Notes: a model not told the origin generated them from the letters alone. A stretch of 64,000 bases of DNA from Shimia haliotis (GCF_900114415.1 NZ_FOSZ01000002.1:124001-188000), one strand, 5' to 3'; shown: positions 34,653-43,679, counted from the first letter of the stretch. A program made the numbers and translations.

Positions 34653-35747
34653 TTATCCTTTCAGTTTGAAGGTACGGGCGACGATCTCGCCCCATGGGCG
34701 GGCCGTCGTCGTCCGGCCGGGTTGCGGGTGATGGGCGACGATCTCGGGTTCGGCCTCTGACCTCAAATCAAGAAGGGCCATGCGGACGTCGTCGAGGCTG
34801 GCGTCCTGTTCGAGGAAGCGCCCAGCCATCTGTGGCTGGCCTGCAAGGCGGCAGAGATCGACGACCGCGCAGGCATGGGTGATCGCCTCGGCGCGGATCG
34901 CGGCGGGATCGGGCGGTGCGCCATCCGGAGCCGGGACCGGATCCGAAGAGCTGGGCATTTCGTCGCCGACAACAGGTCTCTCGGGCTCAACGGTCCTATT
35001 GCCGTTGTTCCCCTCGCCGGTGCTGACGGCAGGTTCGACATCGCCGTCCACGATACTGTCGATCTCTGGGTGCGTGTTTATAACAGTGTCTGGATTGCCT
35101 TCGGCAAGAACGCCCTCCGCTTTGGTCGGAACACCCTCCTGGCCAGTGGCTTCCACTGCCTCGACGAGGTCCGGCGGCGCATTGCGGAACCGGCCGATGT
35201 CGAACCGCGCGGCCATCCTGACAGGGTCCGCCAGCCGGTCAGCAAAGCCCGCCGCCACCGCATCGGCTGCATCGAACCACGTCTCAGCCGCCATCAGCGC
35301 TGCGATCTCGTCGTCGGGCTTGCCGGATTTGGCGGCATATCCCCGGACGAGGCTGCCGGCGATTTTGTCCAGCGCCTCGGCCATGGCGCGCATGTCGCCC
35401 GCCGTGCCCATTGCCAGACCCGACGGGTCGTGGATCATCAGGAACGCGTTTTCCGGCATGACGATCTCGTCACCCGCCATGGCGACATAGGACGCGGCCG
35501 AGGCGGCAATGCCGTCGATCCAGACCGTGACCGTTCCCTCGTGCCGCTTCAGCGCATTGTAGATGGCCACCGCATCGAAGACTGACCCACCGGGGCTGTT
35601 CAGCCGCAGATCGACCGGCATCCCCTCGGGCAGTGCGCCGAGTTCGGCAAGGAACCCTTTCGCCGAGACCCCATAGGCGCCGATCTCGTCATAGATCGCC
35701 ACTTCCGCGCCCGTTCCCCGGGCGCGGATCGCATACCAGCTTGTCAT
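34653..35747 (-). CDS. Clp/S14-like prohead protease with scaffold-like C-terminus
   Basis: The product is 364 aa. The ATG at 35747 follows AGGAG; an in-frame start at 35816 lies in the portal gene and is unlikely. ClpP-fold residues: DLRLNSPGGSVFDAVAIYN near 46-65, Ser83 in GIAASAAS and His107 in LMIHDPSG, the nucleophile and general base. The last 140 residues are acidic, Pro/Glu-rich, with a helical end, which fits a scaffold fusion as in lambda C/Nu3. It processes the head during assembly. Confidence 0.85.
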   Translation of the reverse strand: MTSWYAIRARGTGAEVAIYDEIGAYGVSAKGFLAELGALPEGMPVDLRLNSPGGSVFDAVAIYNALKRHEGTVTVWIDGIAASAASYVAMAGDEIVMPENAFLMIHDPSGLAMGTAGDMRAMAEALDKIAGSLVRGYAAKSGKPDDEIAALMAAETWFDAADAVAAGFADRLADPVRMAARFDIGRFRNAPPDLVEAVEATGQEGVPTKAEGVLAEGNPDTVINTHPEIDSIVDGDVEPAVSTGEGNNGNRTVEPERPVVGDEMPSSSDPVPAPDGAPPDPAAIRAEAITHACAVVDLCRLAGQPQMAGRFLEQDASLDDVRMALLDLRSEAEPEIVAHHPQPGRTTTARPWGEIVARTFKLKG

Positions 35748-35751
35748 ATTG

Positions 35752-37275
35752 TCACTCCTGTTCGGTGGCGGGATCGGTGGAGGCGGATCCGTCGCCTGTG
35801 TCTTCGCCTGTGCCATCTCCGGGGTCAGGCCGCGCGGCGGGCGTTGCTCGTGCGCCCTGCGTTTCGCCGGGGCTCGCGCGGTAGCTCAGCCCCAGATCAG
35901 CAACGCGTTTGGCATCCGCCGCATTCTCTCGGTCGACTTCTTCGACGTCATAGCCGGTGGCCTCGACCACCTTGCGACGCGAGGTGATGCCCGCTTCCAT
36001 CGCCAGCACTTGCGCCTGGATGTCCTTCAGCGGGTCGACCCAGTCCCAGCGTGGCGGGATCCATTGCACCGGCCGCGCGACGGCGGGATTGCCGATATCC
36101 AGCGCCCCCGACAACACGGCCGTCTCAAGCCAGCGCCGCCAGATCGGCCGACACAGCTGGTGCGCCATCACCCCATGCTGCAGCTGGCCGATGCGTCGCC
36201 GGAACTCGACCAGCTCTGCCCGCAGGCTCGAATAGTTTGCCTGGCGCACATCCCCTGTTACGAGGTGGTACGGCAGCCCCAGTGAGGCTGATACCGACAA
36301 GAGCGTCCGGTATTGAAACGCCTCATAGCCGCCCCCAACATCTGCAGGACTCGAGAACTTCACATCCTCGCCCGGCAGCAGCACCTGCATCGTGCCCGGC
36401 TCGAGGCTCGCAATGGCGGTGCCATCGAGATCGGCCTCGGCCTCGCCCATCATCGGGTCTTCCGGCGCGGTCTTCGTGATGAACCCAGCGAACATCGCCG
36501 CGGTCTTCTTCCGGTCGAGTTCGGCGTCGTCGTACTGGTCCAGCAGAAACAGCCGCACCATGGCCGGCGCCACATGCGGCAGGCCCCGGATCTGCCCTGC
36601 ATCGATGGGTCGGTAGATGTGCAGCACGTCGTCGGCTGGCACGCGGACCGTTTCCGGGATCACAGCCCCCTGATCGGTGCTGTCGCCCGGATGGCGACGA
36701 CGGAAGTGATAGGCCACCCGGTGACCGATGCGGTCGAACTCGATGCCGCAGCGGATGCGATTGCCGTTTCCCGCCATCTCGGTCTTCTCGAACGGCAGCA
36801 TCTCTGACTGCAGCAGCTGCAGTTGCAGCGGTACGAGAAGACTGTCCTCGGCGCGGCGTGGCCGCATACGCACGAAGCATTCGCCCGCCACGAACATCTC
36901 ACGCGCGACCATGGCCTGCAGGCCGTAGAAGTCGGTCAGTCCGTCCACGTCGGCCTCGTCGGTCCATGCGAGCCACAGCTGCTGAACGCTGTCACGCAAC
37001 GCCGCATCTGCGATCAGCGATGACGGCTTGATCCCATCGCCCACCAGGTTTGACGCAAACGCCTCGCAGGCATTGGCGGCATAGCCGTTGGTGACGACCA
37101 GTTCCCGCGACCGCGCCAGGAGACGAGGCCCACCCGAGGCGACCAGCGAATTGATGTTTTCAAGCGGCGGTTGCCAGCCCCGCAAGCGTCGCTTGGCCAG
37201 AGCGCCTTCCAGACGCGCGGACACGGCGGCGGGACCGCCGGGGACCCGGCGGCGAAAGTGATCGAACAGCCCCAT
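35752..37275 (-). CDS. Portal protein, lambda gpB family
   Basis: The product is 507 aa. Portal words: LVASGGPRLLARSRELVVTNGYAANACEAFASNLVGDGIKP near residue 45-85, RMRPRRAEDSLLVPLQLQ, then PADDVLHIYRPIDAGQIRGLPHVAPAMVRLF, DVKFSSPADVGGGYEAFQYRTLLSVSASLGLPYHL and ADAKRVADLGLSYRA near the end. These are the lambda-family portal pattern. It forms the dodecameric ring at the head vertex through which the terminase packages DNA. The C-terminal 25 residues are acidic and flexible. Confidence 0.9.
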   Translation of the reverse strand: MGLFDHFRRRVPGGPAAVSARLEGALAKRRLRGWQPPLENINSLVASGGPRLLARSRELVVTNGYAANACEAFASNLVGDGIKPSSLIADAALRDSVQQLWLAWTDEADVDGLTDFYGLQAMVAREMFVAGECFVRMRPRRAEDSLLVPLQLQLLQSEMLPFEKTEMAGNGNRIRCGIEFDRIGHRVAYHFRRRHPGDSTDQGAVIPETVRVPADDVLHIYRPIDAGQIRGLPHVAPAMVRLFLLDQYDDAELDRKKTAAMFAGFITKTAPEDPMMGEAEADLDGTAIASLEPGTMQVLLPGEDVKFSSPADVGGGYEAFQYRTLLSVSASLGLPYHLVTGDVRQANYSSLRAELVEFRRRIGQLQHGVMAHQLCRPIWRRWLETAVLSGALDIGNPAVARPVQWIPPRWDWVDPLKDIQAQVLAMEAGITSRRKVVEATGYDVEEVDRENAADAKRVADLGLSYRASPGETQGARATPAARPDPGDGTGEDTGDGSASTDPATEQE

Positions 37276-37278
37276 GGA

Positions 37279-37494
37279 TCAGAGCCCCTTCGTCGTCGTT
37301 GCACGCACCTGCCGAACGATCCGTCGTCCCTCTGCAGTCGCAATCTCGCGGTCGAGCGCCTCGATGGCCCGGTCGATTTCCACCACACTGCGATAGTCCA
37401 CCGTCTTTCCGTCGTAACTGACGCGCGCCACGCCAGAGGAGCGTTGAACAGCCAGGGTCTCGCGGCGGGCACGGAGCTCGGCAGTCGTAGGCAT
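37279..37494 (-). CDS. gpW-like head-tail joining protein
   Basis: The product is 71 aa. The ATG at 37494 follows GAGGTGAA. Pattern: TAELRARRETLAVQRSSGVARVSYDGKTVDYRSVVEIDRAIEALDREI, in which the central SYDGKTV-x-YRS hairpin is diagnostic of the small gpW fold. It joins the portal and connector after packaging. It lies between the terminase and portal genes, the W position in lambda. Confidence 0.85.
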   Translation of the reverse strand: MPTTAELRARRETLAVQRSSGVARVSYDGKTVDYRSVVEIDRAIEALDREIATAEGRRIVRQVRATTTKGL

Positions 37495-37498
37495 CAAT

Positions 37499-39436
37499 TC
37501 ACCTCATGTAACTTGAGCGCACGGTTCGCCGCTGTGGTCCCGCGCGCCGAGAAGCGGGCGTGGTGTTTCCCGCCCCGTCCTCAGCCATGTCCTCCGCCGT
37601 GATCCCGACCTGTGCTTCCAGATCAGTCCACCGCGCATCGGACCAACGGTCTGCGCCCAATATCCAAGCGGCTGCTCGGGCATAGACCCGACAATCCAGA
37701 GCTTCATTGCGTTCGCGCAGCTTCTGCCATTCGAGCCGGGCAAAGCCGCGTTTGGTGCGCACCGTGATCAGTTGTTCGGCCGTGAATTGCTTCAACCACT
37801 CGCCGTCCGCCCAGTTTGGCAGATGGATCGTTCCGGGCGGGCAAAGATGCCCAGCCTCGATTTCCTCCCGCGTCGGGCGGTCCTGCCGCAGGAACCGGTA
37901 GGTCTCGGTCTTGAAGGTGGACGTGGCGACCGTCCAAAGCCGTGCACCGCGCCGCAACCTTTTACCTGCGATGGTCGCGTCCACATAAGTCGGGCCAGTG
38001 ACCGGGCTCGAGCGGTTGAACCCCTCGACGCCTTTGACCGGAGCCACCTGCGCGAAGCCGACCTGTCGCGACCAAGCATACACGGCACTGGTCTCGTAGC
38101 CCGTGTCGATCGCCAGACGTGCCAACGTCATCTTCTGACCGGAAGTATGCTCCCATGTCTGACCGAGCAAATTGGCCAGTTGCTGCCAGCACGCCGGATC
38201 GCCGGGCCCGCCCTCAATGACCAAGTGATCGATCAGCCAGCTTTCCAGGCCGCGGCCCCAGGCCCAGACATCAACCTCGATGCGATCCTTCTGAACATCG
38301 GCCCCGGCTGTCAGGAACAAGCCGCGCTCTGGAACAGTCCCTCCGTCCCAAGTCTCGCGCCGGTCCGCCAAGCGCTGCCAGTCCGGCGCTTCGCCAGTTT
38401 CGACCCACGTCTCACCGAGGATCGTATTGCGGAAGGCCTTGATCGCCTCATCCGATCCTTGCGCCGCGTCCCATGCCCGTACGATCCGCTCCCAGCTGAG
38501 CCAGCCGATCGGCGAATAGAGCGCAGAGAGGTGATAGCCGACGGTATTAGGGTCGGCGGCCACGGCCGTCGCGCGCCATTCACCCGCTTCCAGCATGGCC
38601 GTCTTGTTATGCTCGGCGATGGGCTGTTCGCAGCCCTCGCAATGATATTCGGCCGTTTCCGGTCGACCCTTTTGCCAGCGCAACCGCTCGAACTTCAGCC
38701 ACTGCATCGCGCCGCAATGCGGACACGGCACGAAAAACCGCCGCTGATCGCTTGCCTCGAACTCCCGCTCGATCCGGCTCAGCCCCCGGATTGTGGGTGT
38801 CGAGACCAGGAACACCTTGCGCCGATGGGCGAAGGTCAGCGACCGGGCTTCGGCCAGCGTGACGGGATCACCTTCCTCGTCGGCCGAGGCCGGATAGGCG
38901 TCGACCTCGTCGAGGAAGATGTAGCGAGCGGGCGTCGAGCGCAGGCCTACCGCCGAGTTCGCGCCCGTCATGATCAGGATGCCGCCCGCGAATTCCTTCG
39001 ACAGCATGGTGTTCCCGGCGTCGCGGGAGCGCGCCGGTTTGACCCGTTCTCGCAGTTCCGGGCTCTCGTCGATCAGCGGATCGATCCGCTGGCGCGAGTT
39101 CCTTTTCGCCAGTTCCACCGTCGGCTGGACCGCAAGCATCGGTCCCGGCGCCTGGTGGATCGCAAAGCCGATCCAGTTGTTGCCAGCCTCGGTCGCGCCG
39201 ACCTGCGCCGCCTTCATGAACACGATCCGCTGCGTCGGATCGCCGGGTGAAAGTCGATCCATGATTTCGCCCATGTAGGGCGTGCGCGCCGTTCGATACC
39301 GCCCGGGTTCTGCCGAAGCGCGCCCCGAAAGCATTCGGTGCCGGTCCGCCCATTCGGAAACGGTCAGGTCCGCATCCGGCGTGAGGCCAGCACCCCAGGC
39401 GCGCAGGATTTCCGCAGCGCCGTCAAAATCCAGCAT
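37499..39436 (-). CDS. terL: Terminase large subunit, GpA family
   Basis: The product is 645 aa from the ATG at 39436; an alternative ATG at 39499 would overlap the small-subunit gene by more than 50 bases. ATPase motifs: KAAQVGATEAG near residues 75-85 (the GpA-type Walker A variant), LDEVDA near 175-180 (Walker B), and later a CPHCG/CEGC zinc pair near 250-280. The nuclease part holds ADVQKDRIEVDVW with the metal-binding Asp. It cleaves concatemers and pumps DNA into heads. It is a typical long GpA-type subunit with cohesive-end packaging expected. Confidence 0.92.
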   Translation of the reverse strand: MLDFDGAAEILRAWGAGLTPDADLTVSEWADRHRMLSGRASAEPGRYRTARTPYMGEIMDRLSPGDPTQRIVFMKAAQVGATEAGNNWIGFAIHQAPGPMLAVQPTVELAKRNSRQRIDPLIDESPELRERVKPARSRDAGNTMLSKEFAGGILIMTGANSAVGLRSTPARYIFLDEVDAYPASADEEGDPVTLAEARSLTFAHRRKVFLVSTPTIRGLSRIEREFEASDQRRFFVPCPHCGAMQWLKFERLRWQKGRPETAEYHCEGCEQPIAEHNKTAMLEAGEWRATAVAADPNTVGYHLSALYSPIGWLSWERIVRAWDAAQGSDEAIKAFRNTILGETWVETGEAPDWQRLADRRETWDGGTVPERGLFLTAGADVQKDRIEVDVWAWGRGLESWLIDHLVIEGGPGDPACWQQLANLLGQTWEHTSGQKMTLARLAIDTGYETSAVYAWSRQVGFAQVAPVKGVEGFNRSSPVTGPTYVDATIAGKRLRRGARLWTVATSTFKTETYRFLRQDRPTREEIEAGHLCPPGTIHLPNWADGEWLKQFTAEQLITVRTKRGFARLEWQKLRERNEALDCRVYARAAAWILGADRWSDARWTDLEAQVGITAEDMAEDGAGNTTPASRRAGPQRRTVRSSYMR

Positions 39437-39446
39437 ATCGTCGGCG

Positions 39447-40007
39447 TCACCGGAGATCGGGTTTGACCTCGGCAAGATCGTCGAGTTGGGCACGGACATG
39501 TTTCTCCAGAACCTTCTGCATTGCTGCTGGCTCGACGCCCAGATCGGCCGCCATCAGCGCCGCCGCTCGCGACGGCCAGTTGACCCAGACGTCGCGCTCC
39601 TGCCGCGCCAGCCGGAACACCAGCGCCAGCGCGCGGGCCCGGTCGATCAACTCGCCTTTCAGCTTTTGTAACCGGAGGCGGCGCTCCTGCGCCTTTAGCA
39701 CTTCGTTCGCCGTCTTGGCCTGCAGGAACGTGGTGCCGCTGCCGATTTGTGGCGCCGCTAACCCCTGTTCACGGAGCGTCTCGCCGACTGCGGACACTGC
39801 CGCCTCCGGGACAGGTTTGAGTTTTGGCTGCGGCGCTTTCCGGGTCTTCGACGGATCGGTCGCCTCGGCGCGCAGGGCATCGCTGGCCAACGCGTCAATG
39901 CTGCCATCGCCGTACAGAACCAGCCGCCCTGTCGCCTTGGCCTTCTGGATTGCCCCGCGCGACAGACCGACGCGAGTGGCGTATTGGCGCTCGCTCAGAC
40001 CCTCCAT
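39447..40007 (-). CDS. terS: Terminase small subunit (Nu1-like)
   Basis: The product is 186 aa; ATG at 40007 preceded by GGAGGG. N-terminal winged helix: LSERQYATRVGLSRGAIQKAKATGRLVLYGDGSIDA, which would bind the cos or pac site. The linker is basic and Pro-rich, and the C-terminal half is helical with LQKLKGELIDRARALALVFRLARQERDVWVNW, the part that assembles and meets the large subunit. It starts the late operon, and DNA just upstream separates it from the opposite-strand genes at 40119. Confidence 0.85.
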   Translation of the reverse strand: MEGLSERQYATRVGLSRGAIQKAKATGRLVLYGDGSIDALASDALRAEATDPSKTRKAPQPKLKPVPEAAVSAVGETLREQGLAAPQIGSGTTFLQAKTANEVLKAQERRLRLQKLKGELIDRARALALVFRLARQERDVWVNWPSRAAALMAADLGVEPAAMQKVLEKHVRAQLDDLAEVKPDLR

Positions 40008-40118
40008 TGCGCCCTCCGATTATCATTCAAAATCATGTGCTTATGTAGTTGATAAGCCTCCGTACCAGAGCGAACGTGGTTCCACGAAAACGATGCAACT
40101 CACAACGGAGCCGCCACG

Positions 40119-40388
40119 ATGACCCGCCTGAACCCGATCACCACACCCCGCCACCAGCTGCGCGCCGAGAAGGCTGCGCGGAACAAGGAGGCGGCATTGA
40201 ACGCCTTCATCGGCAAGAAAGCCGAGATCGACGAGGCGCTGGCGCGCTTGGCAAACCTCAGCGACGACCACTTCAACGCCCACCCCGACGAGATCAACTG
40301 GGGCCATGTCGGCACCCTTGAGCACTACGCCAACCTCCTGAAGCGCATCACCGACAGCGCCTTCAGCGAAGGCGAGCACGCGGAGTAA
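40119..40388 (+). CDS. Hypothetical phage protein (89 aa)
   Basis: The product is 89 aa, mostly helical with several Asn/His/Asp: ALNAFIGKKAEIDEALARLANLSDDHFNAHPDEINWGHVGTLEHYANLLKRITDSAF. ATG at 40119 with GGAGC upstream. It is the first of three small plus-strand genes that stand back to back with the terminase operon. Related sequences occur in other Rhodobacterales prophages as far as I recall; function unknown. Confidence 0.65.
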   Translation: MTRLNPITTPRHQLRAEKAARNKEAALNAFIGKKAEIDEALARLANLSDDHFNAHPDEINWGHVGTLEHYANLLKRITDSAFSEGEHAE

Positions 40389-40393
40389 GCACC

Positions 40394-40612
40394 ATGGAAA
40401 CCAGCACCATCCGAATTGCCATCCGTAAGCTGCCCGATCATTTCGACCGAAGCCGCATCACCACGGTCCTCGACGAAATCGAAAGCACCCTGATGGACGA
40501 TGGCGGCGTTTATGTCCGCGCCTACGCCGACAGCATGACGATTACCATCGAGGTGCCGACCAATCAGTTGATCGATGCGGCAACCTGCCTGAAAGACCTC
40601 GACCTGATCTGA
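40394..40612 (+). CDS. Hypothetical phage protein (72 aa)
   Basis: The product is 72 aa. Pattern: TIRIAIRKLPDHFDRSRITTVLDEIESTLMDDGGVYVRAYADSMTITIEVPTNQLIDA. A single alpha/beta domain is likely. It begins five bases after the previous stop, so the two are co-transcribed. No known family recognised. Confidence 0.6.
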   Translation: METSTIRIAIRKLPDHFDRSRITTVLDEIESTLMDDGGVYVRAYADSMTITIEVPTNQLIDAATCLKDLDLI

Positions 40613-40703
40613 ACCGTGCTGCCGCGCAGACCCGCCCCGCATACGCGGGGCTCGTCCCGGTAGAAGGGCCGCATACCGCGCGCCCCGATGACCGGAGATA
40701 ACC

Positions 40704-40946
40704 ATGGCCAAGAAATCCACCCCTGCAACAACCGATGCAGCCCCGCGCCAGACCAAGCAGCAGATCATGATCGATCTCCTGCGGCGGCCCGAAGGCGCGG
40801 GCATCGAAGAGATCACCGCCGCAACCGGATGGCAGTCGCACACTGTGCGCGGCGCAATGTCCGGCGCGCTGAAGAAGAAGTTAGGCCTCGAGATCACCTC
40901 GAAGAAGGTCGAGGGGCTCGGACGGCTCTATCGTATCGAGCGCTGA
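40704..40946 (+). CDS. DUF3489-like small DNA-binding-type protein
   Basis: The product is 80 aa, ATG at 40704 with GGAGA upstream. Sequence: KQQIMIDLLRRPEGAGIEEITAATGWQSHTVRGAMSGALKKKLGLEITSKKVEGLGRLYRI, a winged helix of the DUF3489 type with a helix-turn-helix (ITAATGWQSHTVRG). It could be a regulator of the phage programme. Its last 19 bases overlap the opposite-strand gene at 40928. Confidence 0.75.
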   Translation: MAKKSTPATTDAAPRQTKQQIMIDLLRRPEGAGIEEITAATGWQSHTVRGAMSGALKKKLGLEITSKKVEGLGRLYRIER

Positions 40947-41230
40947 TTTCCATCCGGCGCACCGCTGAAGTCACGACTATAAGGAAGCCGTCGCCGTGTA
41001 AGCGGCGGCTTCGTCTTTCTCGTCCGGATCGCCTCGAAGAGCCGCCGCAGCACATAGGACCGCGCAACGCTCACTACCGTGAACACCGCGCCCATTTTCA
41101 GGTTCTGGGCCAGCGTCGTGTGCAGCCCGAAGATGGGGAAGATCAAGATCTGCGTGACGACCGCGACGCCGTAGCCCACGACCACATTGGCGAAGGACTC
41201 CACCAGCGACATGAGGCGCGACTGCTTCAT
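40928..41230 (-). CDS. Small membrane protein (DUF7220-like)
   Basis: The product is 100 aa. Two hydrophobic stretches: SFANVVVGYGVAVVTQILIFPIFGL and AQNLKMGAVFTVVSVARSYVLRRLFEAI, then a basic tail ending GAPDGNQRSIR. ATG at 41230 overlaps by four bases the stop of the alternative frame that runs through the methyltransferase region. Such small membrane proteins are common in Rhodobacterales prophages next to the early genes; function unknown. Confidence 0.7.
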   Translation of the reverse strand: MKQSRLMSLVESFANVVVGYGVAVVTQILIFPIFGLHTTLAQNLKMGAVFTVVSVARSYVLRRLFEAIRTRKTKPPLTRRRLPYSRDFSGAPDGNQRSIR

Positions 41231-42507
41231 GCCGCCCCCTTATCCATCGGCCAGCAATTCAGCTGCAAGAGTTCGCAGCGCATGCGCTGCAACCAAGGGG
41301 ACCACGCCATTGCCGCAAAGGCGAAGCCGGTCCACCCGGTGGGCCAGCCCATCAGAGCCTCGACGAATGCTGGGTTCAGCGTCCGGCGCGGTTCGGAGGT
41401 ATCGCTCCCAGCCGTCGGCGTCGCCAGGACCTGGCGGCCAAGCAGGCCGTTCACCGGGGTGTTCGCCAATGTGGTCGCGCCGTCCTTGTGATCCCGGGCC
41501 GTCGGCGTCATCCACATCTGGCTGGCACGGGTCAGGTCGGCGGACTTGCGATTGCCCGCGCTCGGCTTGTTGCCGTCGGTCGCCATCGGCGTCGGCCAGT
41601 CCCGGGCCATCCCGTCCAGGCCCTTCTCGTGTTTCCGGGCACCGCCCCGGCTCCGGAAACTGTCGGTCTGTGGCGTTGGCCACATCGCGGCCGTCGTCGC
41701 GAGATTCATCCCATGCTTGCCCGCTTCCTGTGAGGGTGTCGGTTTCGTCTGCCGGTTCTCGTTCGCGCTCGCCCGGGGTGTCGGCCAAAGCCGCAGCATC
41801 TCCGTCCGGTTCCCACCGCTCGAGCGGGTCCCAGAGCAGGCGCGCGGGGTCGGCCAGTTCGTCACCCTCTCTGATGGCGAGGATGAACAGCCGCTCGCGC
41901 TTGTGGGGCGCACCGACTTCCGCCGCCGTGAAGAGGCCTGCCGCAAGGCGGTAGCCCATGCCGACCAGTCCGCTGGCGACTTCGGGAAATCCGAGACGGA
42001 GATGATGGGCGACATTCTCGAGGACGACGAAGGGCGGCTCGACCTCGCCGATGATGCGCGCGACATGCGGCCAGAGATGGCGCGGGTCGTCCGCGCCCTG
42101 CCGCTTGCCTGCAACCGAGAACGGCTGGCACGGATAGCCCGCAGTGACGATGTCCACCGCGCCGCGCCATGGGCGGCCGTCGAAGCTGGCAACGTCGTCC
42201 CAGACAGGCGCTGGATCCATGGCCGCCTCTTCCATCCGTGCCACGAGAATGGCCGCGGCGTAGGTTTCCCGTTCGACATGGCCCACAGTTCGATATCCGG
42301 GCATGGCGATGGTGAGCCCGAGGTCGAGCCCGCCAGCGCCGGAGCAGAGCGAGAGGCCGAACAGGCATGCGTCTCCGGTTCCGGAAGCGTTTCCGGAGGG
42401 ATGTAAAGCCAGGTCATGCATCGCCTCAGCGCGGGTTGGTCGCCAGATCGGCGAAGGTCTGGCCGGTCCCGCCCAGGACAGCGTCCTTGCCGGTGAACTG
42501 CTGCCAC
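41227..42507 (-). other. Alternative open frame over the C5 methyltransferase gene
   Basis: This second frame is open for 426 codons on the same strand over the methyltransferase gene. Downstream half contains repeated WPTP words (about four copies), LLGRQVLATPTAG and LNPAFVEALMGWPTGWT, followed by a W-S-P-W-L tail; I recall these words from proteins annotated in phage genomes. Its stop overlaps the ATG of the next gene (ATGA at 41230-41227). Whether it is translated, reached by a frameshift, or is only a mirror of the methyltransferase frame cannot be told. Confidence 0.35.
41240..42421 (-). CDS. Phage DNA C5-cytosine methyltransferase
   Basis: The product is 393 aa. The ATG at 42421 comes five bases after the previous stop; starts further upstream fall inside the adjoining gene. 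Motif I CSGAGGLDLG near residue 25, motif IV GYPCQPFS with the catalytic Cys near 95, motif VI VLENV, motif VIII HKRERLF and motif X GNGVVPL at the end. The region between VIII and X is Asp/Gly/Arg-rich with repeated ADTDG-type words, and it overlaps a second open frame with family-like words. It probably protects phage DNA from host restriction. The sequence it methylates cannot be read from this. Confidence 0.85.
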   Translation of the reverse strand: MHDLALHPSGNASGTGDACLFGLSLCSGAGGLDLGLTIAMPGYRTVGHVERETYAAAILVARMEEAAMDPAPVWDDVASFDGRPWRGAVDIVTAGYPCQPFSVAGKRQGADDPRHLWPHVARIIGEVEPPFVVLENVAHHLRLGFPEVASGLVGMGYRLAAGLFTAAEVGAPHKRERLFILAIREGDELADPARLLWDPLERWEPDGDAAALADTPGEREREPADETDTLTGSGQAWDESRDDGRDVANATDRQFPEPGRCPETREGPGRDGPGLADADGDRRQQAERGQSQVRRPDPCQPDVDDADGPGSQGRRDHIGEHPGERPAWPPGPGDADGWERYLRTAPDAEPSIRRGSDGLAHRVDRLRLCGNGVVPLVAAHALRTLAAELLADG

Positions 42508-43679
42508 CGCTCCACAGCGACATCGACATAAGCCGGGTTGAGTTCGATCCCGTAGCAGACCCGGCCCGTCGTCTCGGCCGCGATCATGGTGGTGCCAGAC
42601 CCCATGAAGGGCTCATAGACCGCCTGGCCCGGGCTGGAATTGTTGAGGATTGGCCGACGCATGCATTCGACGGGTTTCTGGGTCCCATGCACCGTTTCAG
42701 CATCCTGATCCCTGTTCGCGATCTGCCAGAGCGTTGTCTGCTTCCGGTCGCCCGCCCAATGGCCCTTGCCGGTCTTTTTCACGGCGTAGAGGCACGGCTC
42801 GTGCTGCCAGTGGTAATCCCCACGGCTCAGCACCAGGCGATCCTTGGCCCAGATGATCTGGGACCGGATGTTGAAGCCGGAGGCCTCAAGGCTCTCGGCA
42901 ACCGTCGTCGCATGCAGCGCACCGTGCCAGACATAGGCCACATCGCCCGGGAACAGCGCCCATGCCTCGCGCCAATCCGCGCGGTCGTCATTCAGCACCT
43001 TGCCGGTGCGCCTGGTTGCGGCGGCGCCTGCCTTGTTGCGCCAGCCGGGATCGTATTCGACGCCGTAAGGCGGATCGGTCACCATCAGCAGCGGTGTCAC
43101 ATCGCCGAGCAGTCGCTCGACATCCGTGGCCACGGTCGCGTCCCCGCAGAGCAATCGATGCTTGCCCAGCACCCAAAGATCGCCGGGACGGCTGATCGGG
43201 GTCTCGGGGGCCTCGGGAACATCGTCCTCGCCCTCGCGGGATGCAGTTTCGGGGTCGAACTCACCAGCCCAAAGCGCCTCGAGCTCCGCGTCATCGAAGC
43301 CAATGAGCGACAGGTCGTAGTCCTCAGCCAGCAGGTCGTTCAGCTCGGCCGACAGCAGCGCTTCATCCCAGGTCCCGAGTTCTGTCAGCTTGTTGTCCGC
43401 GATCCGATAAGCCCTGCGCTGCGCCTCGGTCAGATGGCCCAGCACAATCACCGGGGCCTCGGTCAGCCCCAGTTGCGTGGCGGCCAGTACCCGACCGTGG
43501 CCCGCGATCAGCTCGCCGTCGTCGGCGACGAGGCACGGCACAGTCCAGCCGAACTCCGCCATGCTGGCGGCGATCTTCGCGACCTGATCCGCGCCATGCG
43601 TTTTCGCATTCTTGGCATAGGGCTGGAGCTTGGCCAGCGGCCAGGTCTCGATCGCATCCGGGGCAAAGCTCAGGGTCAT
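42426..43679 (-). CDS. ParB-like domain fused to DNA N4/N6 methyltransferase
   Basis: The product is 417 aa. The first 130 residues resemble the ParB N-terminal fold (LIAGHGRVLAATQLGL, NKLTELGTWDEALL). The methyltransferase follows with DPPYG (motif IV) near residue 210 and FMGSGTT (motif I) near 370, i.e. motif IV before motif I, the beta order of N4/N6-adenine or cytosine methylases. Fusions of this sort are frequent in phages, where they guard DNA against several restriction enzymes. It precedes the C5 methyltransferase by four bases. Confidence 0.88.
   Translation of the reverse strand: MTLSFAPDAIETWPLAKLQPYAKNAKTHGADQVAKIAASMAEFGWTVPCLVADDGELIAGHGRVLAATQLGLTEAPVIVLGHLTEAQRRAYRIADNKLTELGTWDEALLSAELNDLLAEDYDLSLIGFDDAELEALWAGEFDPETASREGEDDVPEAPETPISRPGDLWVLGKHRLLCGDATVATDVERLLGDVTPLLMVTDPPYGVEYDPGWRNKAGAAATRRTGKVLNDDRADWREAWALFPGDVAYVWHGALHATTVAESLEASGFNIRSQIIWAKDRLVLSRGDYHWQHEPCLYAVKKTGKGHWAGDRKQTTLWQIANRDQDAETVHGTQKPVECMRRPILNNSSPGQAVYEPFMGSGTTMIAAETTGRVCYGIELNPAYVDVAVERWQQFTGKDAVLGGTGQTFADLATNPR

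Noticed and set aside
37772-39250. Plus-strand frame of 492 codons over terL
   Set aside because: Antisense shadow of the terminase large subunit gene in high-GC DNA; no recognisable domain.
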